Positions 11,578 to 23,061 of a stretch of DNA of 64,000 nt are shown in pieces. The notes beneath the pieces were generated by a model. That model was not told the origin of the DNA. It did not search any database and was given only the letters and a program-made list of their open reading frames with translations. Origin of the DNA: Castanea sativa (taxonomy: Eukaryota; Streptophyta; Magnoliopsida; Fagales; Fagaceae); the NCBI RefSeq assembly GCF_040712315.1, contig NC_134017.1:7036001-7100000 (forward strand). Direction: 5' to 3'. Within the stretch, counting starts at the first letter, position 1, and every line of letters begins with the position of its first letter. A program made the position numbers and the translations under genes.

Positions 11578-13645
11578 TTATTTGTTTGCTTCTGCTCTTT
11601 CAGGCTTCTTCTGTTCTGGTTTAAGAAACGGATTCTGCAAAATATGGAAGAAATGTAATACTGATCAGAATCCCCCTCTAATCAAATTCAGCAAAATTAA
11701 ATCACCAACTAGCATAAACAATGTGGCAACAAATAAAATGAGTGGCTAAGGCCAACTTTATAGTTTAACAGTTCCAATTAAGACGCTATGGCAATAAACT
11801 TTCAAGATTTGTTAAAACATTTGTAAGAGGTCATAGATTATGACTCATAACAAAGTATTCCTGATACAAGGAAACAAAAAATATTTTATCATTTGAAGGC
11901 AACAATTTCGTCCTAAATTTCATCTTTCAGAATTCTGTTACAGTAGTTTAGGGAGTTTATTTTTTGACACATTTCCGTTCTAATTCAAAAATCAGAATAT
12001 GTAAACCAGTGAGTTGGATAGAAGCTCACACTTTCCATCAGTTAAAAAGGTAGGAAAACAAATGAGAGAGAGAGAGAGAGAGAGAAACAGACAGACTGAC
12101 TGACTAACTAGCTGATAGAGAGACGTAAAATCTTGGCCTTCTCGTTATTAATATTTCAAGAAACCACCCTAAAGTTCAGCTTGATATAACTACTTTGTTC
12201 TTCTTCTTAAGGAAACTACAAAATCATTCACAGTTTTAATTTCTTCCAACTTTCTAAAACTTCCCGTGTTCCAACAATGAAACAGAGCATATGAGACTCC
12301 ACTTACTTTCCTGGAAGCCAGATTTTTAAGTGAAATGTGACCATCAAGTCAGACAAGATAGATAATCAATTCATCATTCTAATTGCGAAGTTTGTGAGAT
12401 ATAAAATAGAGAAGATACAATCCCAGAACAGAAAATGGATAAGGCTAGGAAATATCATTTTTATTGACAAAAGTTCCATCCTAAACATATCAAACAAAGT
12501 CACTTTCTATTGTTGTTTCCAAAGTGTGGTACTGCTATCAAGAAAGTACCCTGTACCCGTAACGGTGTAACCCGTCATTCCTTTTCCATGAGAGATGAGA
12601 GGGATTTATCAAATGTAAAATCCAATAGTCTAAAACACGAGAAATTCTTAAATTTCACAAAAAAGAAATCTGACAAATTTTTCATCCTATGTTTGTGTAT
12701 GTAACCAAAGTCATAAAGCATGAGCTGGTCAAACAACAATAGGTGATCTCATTATCTCCAAATCCAAACAGTTGGGATAAATGACTTGGTATATTTTATA
12801 ACCCAACTAAATAACATTATCCATTGACAAAGTAGCAAGTGAATATGAATACATAAGAGCATTCTAGATCCTACCAACCACTAAAGCTCCATCATCAATA
12901 ATTTAGACTAATCATCTTTTGGGGAAATACATACAAAAACTAATCCACCATTGACCTAATAATTTTAAATTAACACTAAAATCAAATAAGAGATTTGCAG
13001 GTGTCATGGTAAGGTGCAATTAGCATTGGGTCACTGATTTAGTGAGCAAATGCTCTAACCCACATATGGATCAGCAGAAATGAAGATTTTACATTATATC
13101 TGTGTGATCATATTACATTGGTAAAATAAAAATATTTATCATTTTACCTGTTGATTATGCCAAATAAGTACTCTGTAAAAGTGTGATATTTTTACATTTT
13201 AGGACCCAAACGTCAAAATCAAATTCAATCAAATTCCAGAATTTGTTAAATAAACTGTACTTTTTTATAAGTAAAAAAAAAACTAGTAAACAAAACTAAA
13301 TTTCAAAACTATGATGTTCTAATCAACACTAATAATCCCAGTTTAACCCCGTAATAACAGATCCTCTGTCATGTAAACCAACTTACAGTCTATAACCAAC
13401 TCAAAAAATAAAAAAAATAAAAAAATGAAAAAAACAAACACAAACACAAGCACAGAATTAACACAAACAAAAAAAATTCTGGTAGAGATTTTTATGTCAG
13501 GTATAATAATAATAATATATAAAACAAAAGTGATAGAGATTTATACATTCTCAACAAAGACATAGTTGGCAATGACCACAACACCGACAATGCCACCAAG
13601 AATTGCTGCTGGGCCAGTAAGTAGACTCCATTTCCTGTAGATCAT
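11578..13645 (-). CDS. 51-residue single-pass membrane protein, two exons
   Basis: Exon 1 is 13547-13645 (33 codons, ATG at 13645) and ends in a donor (GAGAAT/GTATAA). Exon 2 is 11578-11634, with a strong acceptor (tattttgcag) and TAA at 11578-11580. The join is phase 0. The product starts MIYRKWSLLTGP and continues with a hydrophobic segment of about 20 residues (AAILGGIVGVVVIANYVFV, residues 13-31). It ends in a lysine- and proline-rich tail starting NPFLKPEQKKPE. This organisation matches small conserved plant membrane proteins I have seen annotated without a function. A short N-terminal basic stretch before the membrane helix would suit an organellar inner-membrane protein, but that is inference. 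There are no stops or shifts. The 1.9-kb intron contains only AT-rich sequence and a GA microsatellite. An acceptor-like AAACAG near 13670 hints at a spliced 5' leader. Confidence 0.72.
12064..12084. repeat. (GA)n microsatellite
   Basis: A short GA run inside the long intron of the small membrane-protein gene. Confidence 0.9.
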
Positions 13646-13699
13646 CTTCTTCTACTGCTTCTTTGAGTCTGTTTGGGACAACTATTTGAAAAAATGCAT

Positions 13700-15350
13700 T
13701 TTGAAAAATTAGTGATTTGGATAAAACACTATATGAAGTGGATATTTATGAAAATTTAGTGAAGTATTTAGTAAATCTGTGAAATATCGATGATGATAAA
13801 CATCATAACAATAATAATTGTATGAAATAATAACATTAAATATTTAACACAATTTTTATGACAACCACATAAAACAATGACAAACCAGTCTGAACTTGCA
13901 GTCTTATCTAATCACCAATCATTTTGTTCATCATCAAGCATAAATACATAATAAACTTTTGAGTTTTGATCCATGAACACATCACTCACCGCATTCATCT
14001 ATTACACACTTAGTACAGATGGAACCTCTGCATCACCACTCACCACACGACAATGATACCGCTTCAAACAATACTATATCAGTTAAAAAACTGTTCACTG
14101 TACAAAAGCTATTGTCTAGCCTATCCAACAGTCCAACTTCGGACCTCAGGTTGAACCTTGGCAATTGAGGTATTACCAAAACCAATTAATGCTTATCAAA
14201 AGATTTAACAAAGACAACCAAATAATAATAATAATAATAATAATTAATTTTAGAAAATTTGGGGTAAACTAGTAAGGGTACCTACCAATCACCCGTCCCA
14301 GACCCCGCAAAATGGGATCTTTGTGCACTTGGTAGGACCCTTTTTACTTCAAAAATTAAGCATACAATGATATAGGATGAGATGAGACAGAAATTATCAA
14401 AACCCAACTCGAAAAACACCATATATGTTCAGACCCATATAATATTAGAACTTTACTTTCACTGAACATGTCCTAAAAAATCAATACGATATAAATAAAA
14501 TGAAGGGAAAAATCCCAATTCATGATAGACATAGATGCATTTTAAGGTTTTGGATCTTCAATTCAAGGTCCTAATTTATAGTTACAGACCCCAATATAAG
14601 TCAAATCCAATGCAAATGTGAAAATGCTTAATTTATAAAGCTGATAAATCTAGAAAAAGTCCTATCAATACAAAGCTAAAAATAACTAGATACAATTCAT
14701 ACGTACTATTAAAAAAAAATACTAAAGATAATTACACAAACACAAACACAAACAGTCCCTTCAGCCCATTGACGCTAGAACAACATCATGGGTTGATCGC
14801 AACATTTTGAGAGAGATAAGGAGCCCAAATGAAAAATACAAGAGCTAGGAGCCCAAGACAATATCTAAAATTAGCTATGTTGTAAAGCTAACATTCTATG
14901 CCTCTTTCATGCTTTATTGCAAGCATATGAACTTGGAACACAAGTGTGACACAATGCAAAAGGACAACAATAAATTCGAATTTTGCTTATAATTCATTGA
15001 TTATACATATAAAATTATCTTCTGATAAAACTATTATATTTTCCAGCTTCCATTACTTCTAAAGTGAAAAAAATCCCTAATTTTTTTTTTTTAATATTTG
15101 AAAGTGAAATTTACAAGATTTTCTCTATGATTAAAAATACAAAATTAGCGTGTCAAATCCATAAAAGGAACATATCTAATCATAAATGACATAAAAGTTT
15201 GGAAACCATGTAGCGCTCACATAAGTTCTTGCCTGTGCCATTTAGCGCTCACTAAGACCTTTGACTGGTCTCACCCTTTGGTTCCACCAATGCAATTGAC
15301 CATCGAAAATCATCCCCGTTTTCTTCTCCTCACTGGTTCCTTAACTGGTC
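13700..15350. other. Intergenic stretch 5' of the small gene
   Basis: AT-rich sequence containing an (AAT)n run at 14222-14244 and a SINE-like fragment (see separate entry). No other gene or RNA was recognised. The promoter of the small gene should lie near 13650-13900 but no clear TATA box stands out. Confidence 0.4.
14262..14345 (-). mobile_element. Au-SINE-like fragment
   Basis: The minus strand carries the conserved body of plant Au SINEs: a GGGTCCTACCAAGTGCACAA stretch, then GCGGGGTCTGGGACGGGT, then a GGTAGGTACCCTTAC-type end. Only about 85 bp are present. The tRNA-like A/B-box head is not evident, so it is a truncated copy. Confidence 0.55.
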
Positions 15351-17890
15351 TCACCTTGCCTGAAAAGAACACAAGCAAATACTCATATTCAAATCATTTA
15401 ACCATAAAGAAATGCATATGTAATCAGTATAAGAGGGGAGAGTACCATGTCCAGTCCCACAGTCAGGAGGATGTGTCCGTGTCCGTTGCGGCCTTCGCGG
15501 CCGATCCTCACTGTGTGAAGCCTCAGGTGGGGGGGTGGGTATCTCTGTCTGGATGGCACCAGGGGTGGGTAGCCCAGGGGTGGGCATGAATCTCATATCA
15601 TCTCTACCACATACATCTCCGGGGATAGTGTCGGTAGTCGATGGGGGAGAGGATGTGGGTGGGCAGGTATCATCGCGAACCATGGATGGAGACCGACATG
15701 TCTGGGCAAACGTATGGGATGGACCCGCATCATCATGTGCCATGGAGCCCATGTCATAACGAGTGTCCTGCATCATCTCATCTGATGTCTGACTTGCCTC
15801 CTCCATCGTGTGGTCATGCACGGGTGTGTGACGGTCACCCGATGTGTGACGGCTCGCGGTTAGCCTGGGATGTCGACTAGATGCATGGCACTGACTAGAT
15901 TAACGGCCTCCATGCCCTCGACGTCCACCTGCTTGCCGACCATGCCTTACAGCCGGTTCACTTGCGTTGCCCGCAGTGCGTACATCGTCCAAGGTCAATC
16001 GACTGATTTCTTCAACAGATTGCAAGGCATTCATACAGTCCGTGTAGATCTCAGACCCTGGTTCGAACTTCGCCATAATCCTCAACTGTGATTCAACCTG
16101 TCACAAGTATACAAGAGTAGTGTTAGGATTTGGAACTAAACTATGCACAGCAAGGTACATTTATAATAGAACAATCTTTGTAAACTTACCAAAGTGTCCC
16201 AGTATGAGGTCTCTTTTGTAATATGCCGAACAGTGATGGAACGATACCACACCATATACTCGTCATTGTAGCTCATTACCCCATGAAAGGGCGGTGATTC
16301 AGCAATTGTGGCATGCGCAGCCCATCTAGCAATATGAGTGGCATGTTCTTGAACCCAATTTTTTTCCTGCTTGCCTTGGAGCGTTATCTTGTGAAGTTCA
16401 GTTGAAGTATCGACATTGTTCGGTACGCCTTGCTTCATCCCAAACTATCTCAGAACACGTTCGGGGTGATGGCCTTCAATCACCCAAAAATGTATGAGCG
16501 GCACGATGGACCTCCATATGTGTTGGCCTGCCGTACAATATGCGGGCAGGGAACCCAAATAATCTCTATATGGCTCCCAGACAATCTACAATGATCCAAC
16601 AAATGCAAACAACCATATTAACAATATATGTGTAACGATATCTTACAAAAAACCATACAAACAACCATAAAGTGGTTGGTTCCCACTTGTAAGGGACGAT
16701 ACCTGATTTGGCCGGAGCGAAGCAAGCGACACACGATAGGCGCGTAGGACATGCATTGGATGGTCAGTTGTTATCTTAGCCCCTTTCCATCTATCAAACA
16801 ACACAGACATAACCTTCATATTAATTACTTACATAATTCCCATGCGAAAGAAATTAATGCGGAAATGTAAAACGATAACTAAGTTGAAGATCCTACATAC
16901 CCGACAAGTGGACACAGGGGCAAAGGCTCGGTGTGGATGCCTCATCACGGGACATATTTGTGGAAACCTCGCCCACGCCCACAACCGCACTAATAGCGAT
17001 TGCACCACCAATTTGCTTGGCTGTCTTCTCTGATGCCTTACAGAGGTGTCTATATAGCCAACTTAGTGTTGCACTACCCCAACTATAATTCTTTCCATTG
17101 CTGATTGGATTGAAAAATTGTAGATACATGATTGAGAGCCGTTCGCCAGATTTGTCCATAAACAGTATACTACCCAACATTTGGAGTATGTAATACCGAG
17201 CATACTGTTGCACACGCACCTCAGTGGCATCAGCAGGAAGAGGGTTGCGAAACTGCTCCTCCAGCCATTTGGCTCTTATCCTCGGCCCTTCCAACACTGC
17301 AGTGTTCTTTTTTGTACCAACTGGCCTGTCCGGTGGAAGGAAGCCTAGCAAATCTATGCAAAGGTCACGCCAGTTGTCCATATGGGTAAATCCTACCACC
17401 GGCAAGCCATGTACAAGTACCCCCAAGATGACCTCTATGTCTTGTAGCGTGATGGTCATCTCACCGTGTGGCAAGTGGAATGAGTGCGTCTCTGGCCGCC
17501 ATCTCTCCACTAAGGCCGTGATCAGTGCATGGTCAAGGTCCATATGTGGGACTCGAAGTAGCCCATCTAACCCCGCATCTGTGATGTAAGTGGCAATCCG
17601 TGGATCTAACCCACCATCAAACAGACCTTTATCTCGGTGACGACAAGTCAGAACACCTGGCACTTCCTGCAAACAAAGCAGCTTAGTATTAATAATAACA
17701 TTCACTAACCACGTAATAATTACACTTCAAACATAATGCCCAAAATCTTTCTACTACATATATTGATTACAATGACACAAGTGCATACCTCGCCTGCCAA
17801 AGGAGCATCCCAAAGCAAACTTGAACGATGCATAGGTTGCCTCGTCAAGACAGTCCCTATAGAGGGTCCTACTCGATGTGGGTCCATACC
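15351..17890 (-). pseudogene. Plant mobile domain (PMD/MAIN-like) gene, frameshift plus two stops
   Basis: Six coding exons can be read: 17789-17890 (starts MDPHRVGPSIG after an acceptor at CCAG/GTATGG), 16901-17665, 16703-16790, 16190-16585 and two parts of a last exon from 16097 down to about 15437 or 15351. Motifs are those of the aminotransferase-like plant mobile domain: GLDGLLRVPHMDLDHALI, ERWRPETHSFHLPHGEMTIT, LQDIEVILGVLVHGLPVVG, RLWAWARFPQICP, then DHPMHVLRAYRVSLASLRPNQ-like, then HFWVIEGHHPERVLR. The C-terminal part is low complexity and ends RRPQRTRTHPPDCGTGHG. Lesions are one extra G near 16988 (frame change before RLWAWAR), TAG at 16445-16447 where Gln is usual, and TAA at 15900-15902. 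The exon 3/4 junction is out of phase with canonical sites. PMD proteins occur both as host silencing factors and inside transposons. The repeat-rich 5' end points to a transposon copy here. Confidence 0.88.
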
Positions 17891-17899
17891 TGGCATAAA

Positions 17900-20610
17900 T
17901 TAAAGGTGATTAATGGCCCATTAGCATCCTCACAAGTCAAATACCCATAAGCTAAATCAAAATGATAACAAAAAACTATAGAACTTTAAAAGGGGAAGTT
18001 CCCTTTTTTTTTTTCCCTCAAAAACTCTCCTAAGCACTTGATTGATTTTCTTTAAAGGGCTCTAATCTAAGCCTTTCAATTCATGTGTTCTTTCTATTTT
18101 TAAAACTAATAAGTTCTTTCTAATAAGTAAGTTCTTTCAATTCATGTTTTTCAAATTCACAATATCCAAGATTCAACATAGCACAATCACAAACTAATAT
18201 AATTCTATAGGGAATATTTCCACAACTACCAAATCAAAAAGAGGAAAAGAATGTCAAATCCGTTCATGACCCAACAAATACAAGATTGTTAAAATAACAT
18301 TTAAATATAGTGGTAAAAGAATAAAGCATGAAATATAGGGTGTATTGTTAAGTGGTAATGTAAAATAAATAAAGTAGTTTTGGATGATATACGATGCAAT
18401 TTTTTTGGCATTTCTATATGTGAATGTTCTAACACTTCCTCCCAAAATTGCATTCAGTCTAAAAAAGGCAGTCAGTCAACTTGATAAGATTGATGATGTA
18501 AAAATTCCACAATAAATAGTGCCCATTTGGGGGTTTAAGATAGTTCAGTGGTAACGCCCATCCTTTGTGGTATCCCATGTTGACTTATCAAAAAGGTTTG
18601 AAACAACATTTTTTCATAGTATAGCCTTTTCTTTTTAAACCTCACTTTTTTCTAAGTACACCTCTTTCAAACAACCCAATTTCAAAAATCTGAAAATAAT
18701 AAGTTATCCCAAAGTCCAAACAGACATAATGTTAGTTCCAAGTTCAGGTCATATGGTCCACTGTTACCTCTCTCCCTCAAATAATGTGGTTCTAAAAATT
18801 ACATTGCTGGTGTCTACTTCAAATCCATGGAAAAACCCATAAAACTACTGGCATAATCATATGCTCACCATTAATTATGCTCTCCTTTTTCATTAATGTT
18901 AACAATCTAAAAATCTTATTGCAAATTAGAACTCCATAATTGTATAGAGGTAAATATTTTTACTTCTTTATCAACAAAGGAAAGAAAGGAAAAAAAAAAA
19001 GGTTATTAGGACAGATTTTGCCACCCCTAGAACATTGTGTCACGGCTCATTTCTCCTGGAAATTCCCACTACAATTTCCATTTCTTTTTTGATAATTAAT
19101 TCACACTACCATTTCTTCTTTCTCAAGCTTCCTATAAACAGCATTATCATATCCATCATATCACTTTACCCACATCTATTAAAACCTAGGGAGACTTAAC
19201 TCTTAAGCTGGGATGCCTAGAAGTCAACAGAATTTTTCTCCAAAAAAATCAATTAAAAGTCAACCTACCACTAGGAAGGTATATCTTTATACAACCAGCT
19301 AAAATATTGCTAACCATCTCACCTTGAAATTGAAGGCATAGACCTCTACAATCACTATTCCGTCCAGCAGAGACCTTGCATTTCACTTGTTCCATGTAAA
19401 GGTAGTATGGTAAATGTGAATTTCCTATTTGAAACTGCAACCAATCACAGCTCTCTCATGTGTGTTTATGCACAACCCGTACGAAACCCCTTCCTCCCCC
19501 CCCCCCCCCTCGTCTCCTTAATGGCTAGTTTGGATGATGGGGGAGTATAGTACAGTTGGTTGGAAATTGGCTAGATATAACGGAAGGAATTAAAATAGGC
19601 TATTATATATATATTTAAAACAAGGTGAAAATGTGCGCATGGACAGCCAAGTCCAAACACCTAGATATAATAGAAGGAAATATAATGGCTAATATTTAAA
19701 TTAACAACTGATATGTATAGAAAGGGAAGGGTAAACACAAATGCAGAGTATTAAAACAAATGATCAAATAACCCCAGGATGTGCCTAATCATAACTAGCC
19801 AGGGGGGCATTATACCTTCTACAAGCTCAAACAAGAATATAACAATTTAGAGTAAATGTGATGCTATTCCCTAATTTATCCATATTAATCTAATGCTGGT
19901 GGTATGAATTCTATTATAGAATATGACCAAAGAGGCACCACTAAAATGGAGCTGGAATGCTTGCTGGGGAATTCATTTCGACCTATCCTAAAGATTTAAT
20001 ATCTACTTGCTAAAAAACATGTTCCATGCAGACTAAGAAGGCTGCTATTGGTTGCTAATCAATCACTACTAAATCCGCCCTCGGACGAGAATAGCATAAA
20101 TTTCTAGAAATCAACAAGCACACTGGAGGAGAATTTTGCTCAACTTGGCAATAATTATATGATAAGCATCATACATTGGAAATCAAGTATCATGAAAGAT
20201 GGCAATAGTTCATATTAATGCATGGGCAGGACACCAATTATACACTGCAAAATGACATAATTTGCAAAAAGGAAGAAAACCAACTCACATTTGAAATTGT
20301 AATTTAGGCCAATTAAATGTATAACATCTATAATTCGAAACGGCGGGAATAATATTATTGTGTGTGCTAACATAGTCTTAACAAAACTATTTCCCCAATA
20401 TGTTAGCATCTACCAGTAAAACAAATTGGAGATACATGACTAACTTTTGATTCGGAAATTGCTCCTATTAGAACAACACATTATACTGACAGATGACCAC
20501 CAAATAATCAAAATGCAACAAAACAGTACCAGTATCCAAAACACAACACAGCTCATTGCAATAAAAAAAATTCCTACATATCAACAACAGAATGAATCAA
20601 AAAATTCCTA
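17900..20610. other. Long first intron of the PMD gene, or intergenic
   Basis: 2.7 kb of AT-rich sequence with no exon seen. It contains a C run at 19496-19509 and a phrase at about 18535-18580 with an A-box-like TAGTTCAGTGG that could be a SINE head. No B box was found. It is bounded by the acceptor at 17891 and the donor at 20615, which would make it an intron in the untranslated leader. Confidence 0.35.
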
Positions 20611-20615
20611 CATAC

Positions 20616-20810
20616 CAACGTTGCCGGCGATGAAAGCGGTTTGGGTTTGGGGTTTCTAGGGCGGCGCCGGTGATGAAAGGGGTTTGGGTTTGGGGTTTCT
20701 ACGGCGGCACCGGTGATGAAACGGGTTTGGGAGTCCGAGTTTCACCGGCGATGAAATGGGTTTTCGGTTTGGAGAGTGAGAAGTGAGAGTGCAACTGAGT
20801 GTGCAACTGG
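20616..20810 (-). other. Putative 5' untranslated exon of the PMD gene
   Basis: CpG- and pyrimidine-rich on the minus strand, ending in a good donor (GTTG/GTATGTAGG at 20616). It contains a roughly 50-bp motif with CACCGG-CGCCG and AAACCCCAAACCCAAACC repeated two to three times. It lies directly between palindrome array 2 and the PMD coding exons. Confidence 0.4.
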
Positions 20811-20822
20811 TTTTAGTTCGCC

Positions 20823-21337
20823 ATACTCGAGTATGAAATAATCGAGTACTTTAAAGAATACCCGAGCCCACAAAACTCGAGTATAATGGTCAAATACAAA
20901 ATTGCAATCCAGATTTATACTCGAGCCTCAGAGCCTCGAGTACCACGATTGGTACCCGAGTTCCTACAACTCGAGTATGAATCTGGATATTCAATTTTGT
21001 ACCAGTCTGGATTGTCCGGCAAGAAGGGATGGGAATCCAGATTAGTACTCGCGTTTGAAAAGCTCGGGTACCAATCTGGATATTCGTGGTACTCGAGTTC
21101 CTACAACTCGAGTACCAATCTGGATATTCAATTTTGTACCAGTCTGGATTGTCCGGCAAGAAGGGTGGGAATCCAGATTAGTACTCGCGTTTGAACATCT
21201 CGGGTACTATATTTGCCAGTACTCGAGTTTATTAAACTCGAGTACTTGGGGACATTTTTTTAACATTGATATTCCACGCTGGCATGCCACAGTGGAATTG
21301 TAAAATCCAGTACTCGAGTTTGGTGAACTCGAGTACT
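20823..21337. repeat. ACTCGAG palindrome array 2
   Basis: Same motif family as array 1. Examples are a 12-bp perfect palindrome at 20823-20834, a hairpin at 21219-21245 (12-bp arms, 3-nt loop) and a hairpin at 21309-21337 (12-bp arms, 5-nt loop). A 137-bp unit starting near 20961 is repeated from 21098 and contains the ATCCAGATTAGTACTCGCG and GTCCGGCAAGAAGG phrases. The stretch AATACCCGAG...AAAACTCGAGTAT is shared almost exactly with array 1. On the minus strand the array precedes the PMD gene just as array 1 precedes the transposase gene. Confidence 0.85.
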
Positions 21338-22645
21338 AGAAAAAGTGGTACATCCCCAATTAGTTCCGAAACAGTGGTTGCTGCCTAAATTTTTTTAGAA
21401 ATGGTGGTATTGGGCCGATTTGGCCAAGACTTTGACTAGTTAACTTAGGACAAATGCCAAAGCCCAATACTCTTGTCTTGTTTCACTAAATAGCGTAGTA
21501 ATTGCACTTCAAGAATTTTACTTGTTGACTGCTTTTTTGTTTCTTTTGTTCCGTGACTAATTTGCCAATGGACATCTCATTGTTTTCCGGTAAGGTGTTT
21601 TGATAATTTGTGAAGAATTTCAGCTTTTTGTTTTTTCATGATTAAACTCTTCTGTTATGCATATGAAATACTATTTAGTGGCCTTAAAAACATGATTGCA
21701 ATATAATTACCATTTCAGGGTAGATAGATACCTATGCCCAATATCTACTAGTGAATAAAAATAGTAAGATGTCATCGGAAAGAGTAATCTAGTAATTTTT
21801 GTGCTTATGGTTTCCTAATTCCCAACAATTTAGATCTACCTGTGGCAATGCCCATGGATGCTACAAAGAGTGGAACCCCAAGTGTTCAATAACCATAATA
21901 TTCCAGACCAGCCAATTACTGCTATTGTTGCCATACCTGTATCGGCATTTCAACAACACCAACACCAACACCATTGCTTTGGGGAATCCATCTCCCAGAA
22001 GGAATCCCCCTTGTCTTCCAATCCCTCCATTTTCCTTTATGTCTTTACAACGTGTAATTTGGATCCTCAAGATCTTGCAAAACTAGAGGCAAGTGGAGAT
22101 TATGTACCTTATGAGAATGGAGTTCTTTAATTTTAAAAATGTCTATACATTTCGGCTCCAACAGCTCTAGACAGCTTGTACATGGCACCACTGAAGAGGA
22201 ATGGCTGCCTCAGTCTATCAGGTTGTGATAATTTGAACATTCTTAGACCTGATACGACAAACGCAAGAACATGAAGGAACTATATTTTTCGGCCGGCATG
22301 AAAAGAAGCAAGTTGTTGTTACAATAGTTTAGAACATAAGCAATGGTCTTTGGATGTTTGCATGACCATCAAAGAAAGGTTGATCCTTATCCATATTGAC
22401 CATGTATTTCTTGTTAGTTTATTGAAAAATCAGTTTTTCAAAAAAAACCTGTGATCTGATGGTGGAGTTAACATAAAGGTTGGGTTTTCGGGGAACTATT
22501 TTCCGTTACAGTGCTGTTCATACAATAATTAGGCAATGAGCCTTGTTAAAAGGTCAAAAAATGAGATCATACAGGAAATACACGTCTAAAATTCACGTTG
22601 TGCATATTTGTGGAAATTAAGGCTTACAATTGACTAAGATATCAC
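21338..22645. other. Intergenic; one weak plus-strand exon candidate
   Basis: An open stretch at 21834-22130 (plus) follows a good acceptor (acaatttag), carries a CAA/CAC-coded Gln-His run and ends with DPQDLAKLEASGDYVPYE before a stop. I do not recognise a family. It could be an orphan exon or chance. The remainder is AT-rich with no feature. Confidence 0.25.
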
Positions 22646-22649
22646 CACA

Positions 22650-22860
22650 CACAAGAGTTGGGATGTAGTGATAGGTTCATTTGATGACCATCTTTCACGA
22701 AACTGCATAGATATTTTTCATCAATATTAGAATAATCAAGAATTGATTTACTGACATATTTGGTTTCTTTGTTGGGTGACTTGTTGACCATTAAATTATT
22801 AATTCATTATGCAATATTTTCCACAGTGTCACATAATTTTCATGCAGCTTCAAAACAGTA
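22650..22860. repeat. Diverged solitary copy of the ~310-bp repeat
   Basis: Contains the diagnostic order cacacaagag, ggttcatttga-gaccatctttcac, gggtgacttgttgaccatta and atgcaatattttccac. The same order is found in the tandem copies beyond 33 kb. It is more diverged than those copies. Confidence 0.7.
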
Positions 22861-23061
22861 AAATGAAAAATATGATTGCTAACTAATAAACATGGAAAAA
22901 GTACACCAGGGTGAGAAGGTGTGTGGAATAAAATTATGGCTAACCAACATACATGAAGCTCCATCTCCTTTGGTCCTCTTCATACATTGGAGTTTATCAT
23001 GCGTCGTCGCTTTATGTTGCTCAATCTGTAGTCTAACAGCGCTTCTTCATTATGAAGTACC

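Noticed and set aside
4802..13546. MULE inserted into the first intron of a still complete Rab gene
   Set aside because: I searched for the P-loop exon (GDSGVGKS) up to the small membrane-protein gene and beyond and found none, and the 3' end of the Rab gene is missing too.
18530..18585. tRNA or SINE head (A-box-like TAGTTCAGTGG)
   Set aside because: No B box or tRNA fold is present nearby; kept only as a remark in the intron entry.
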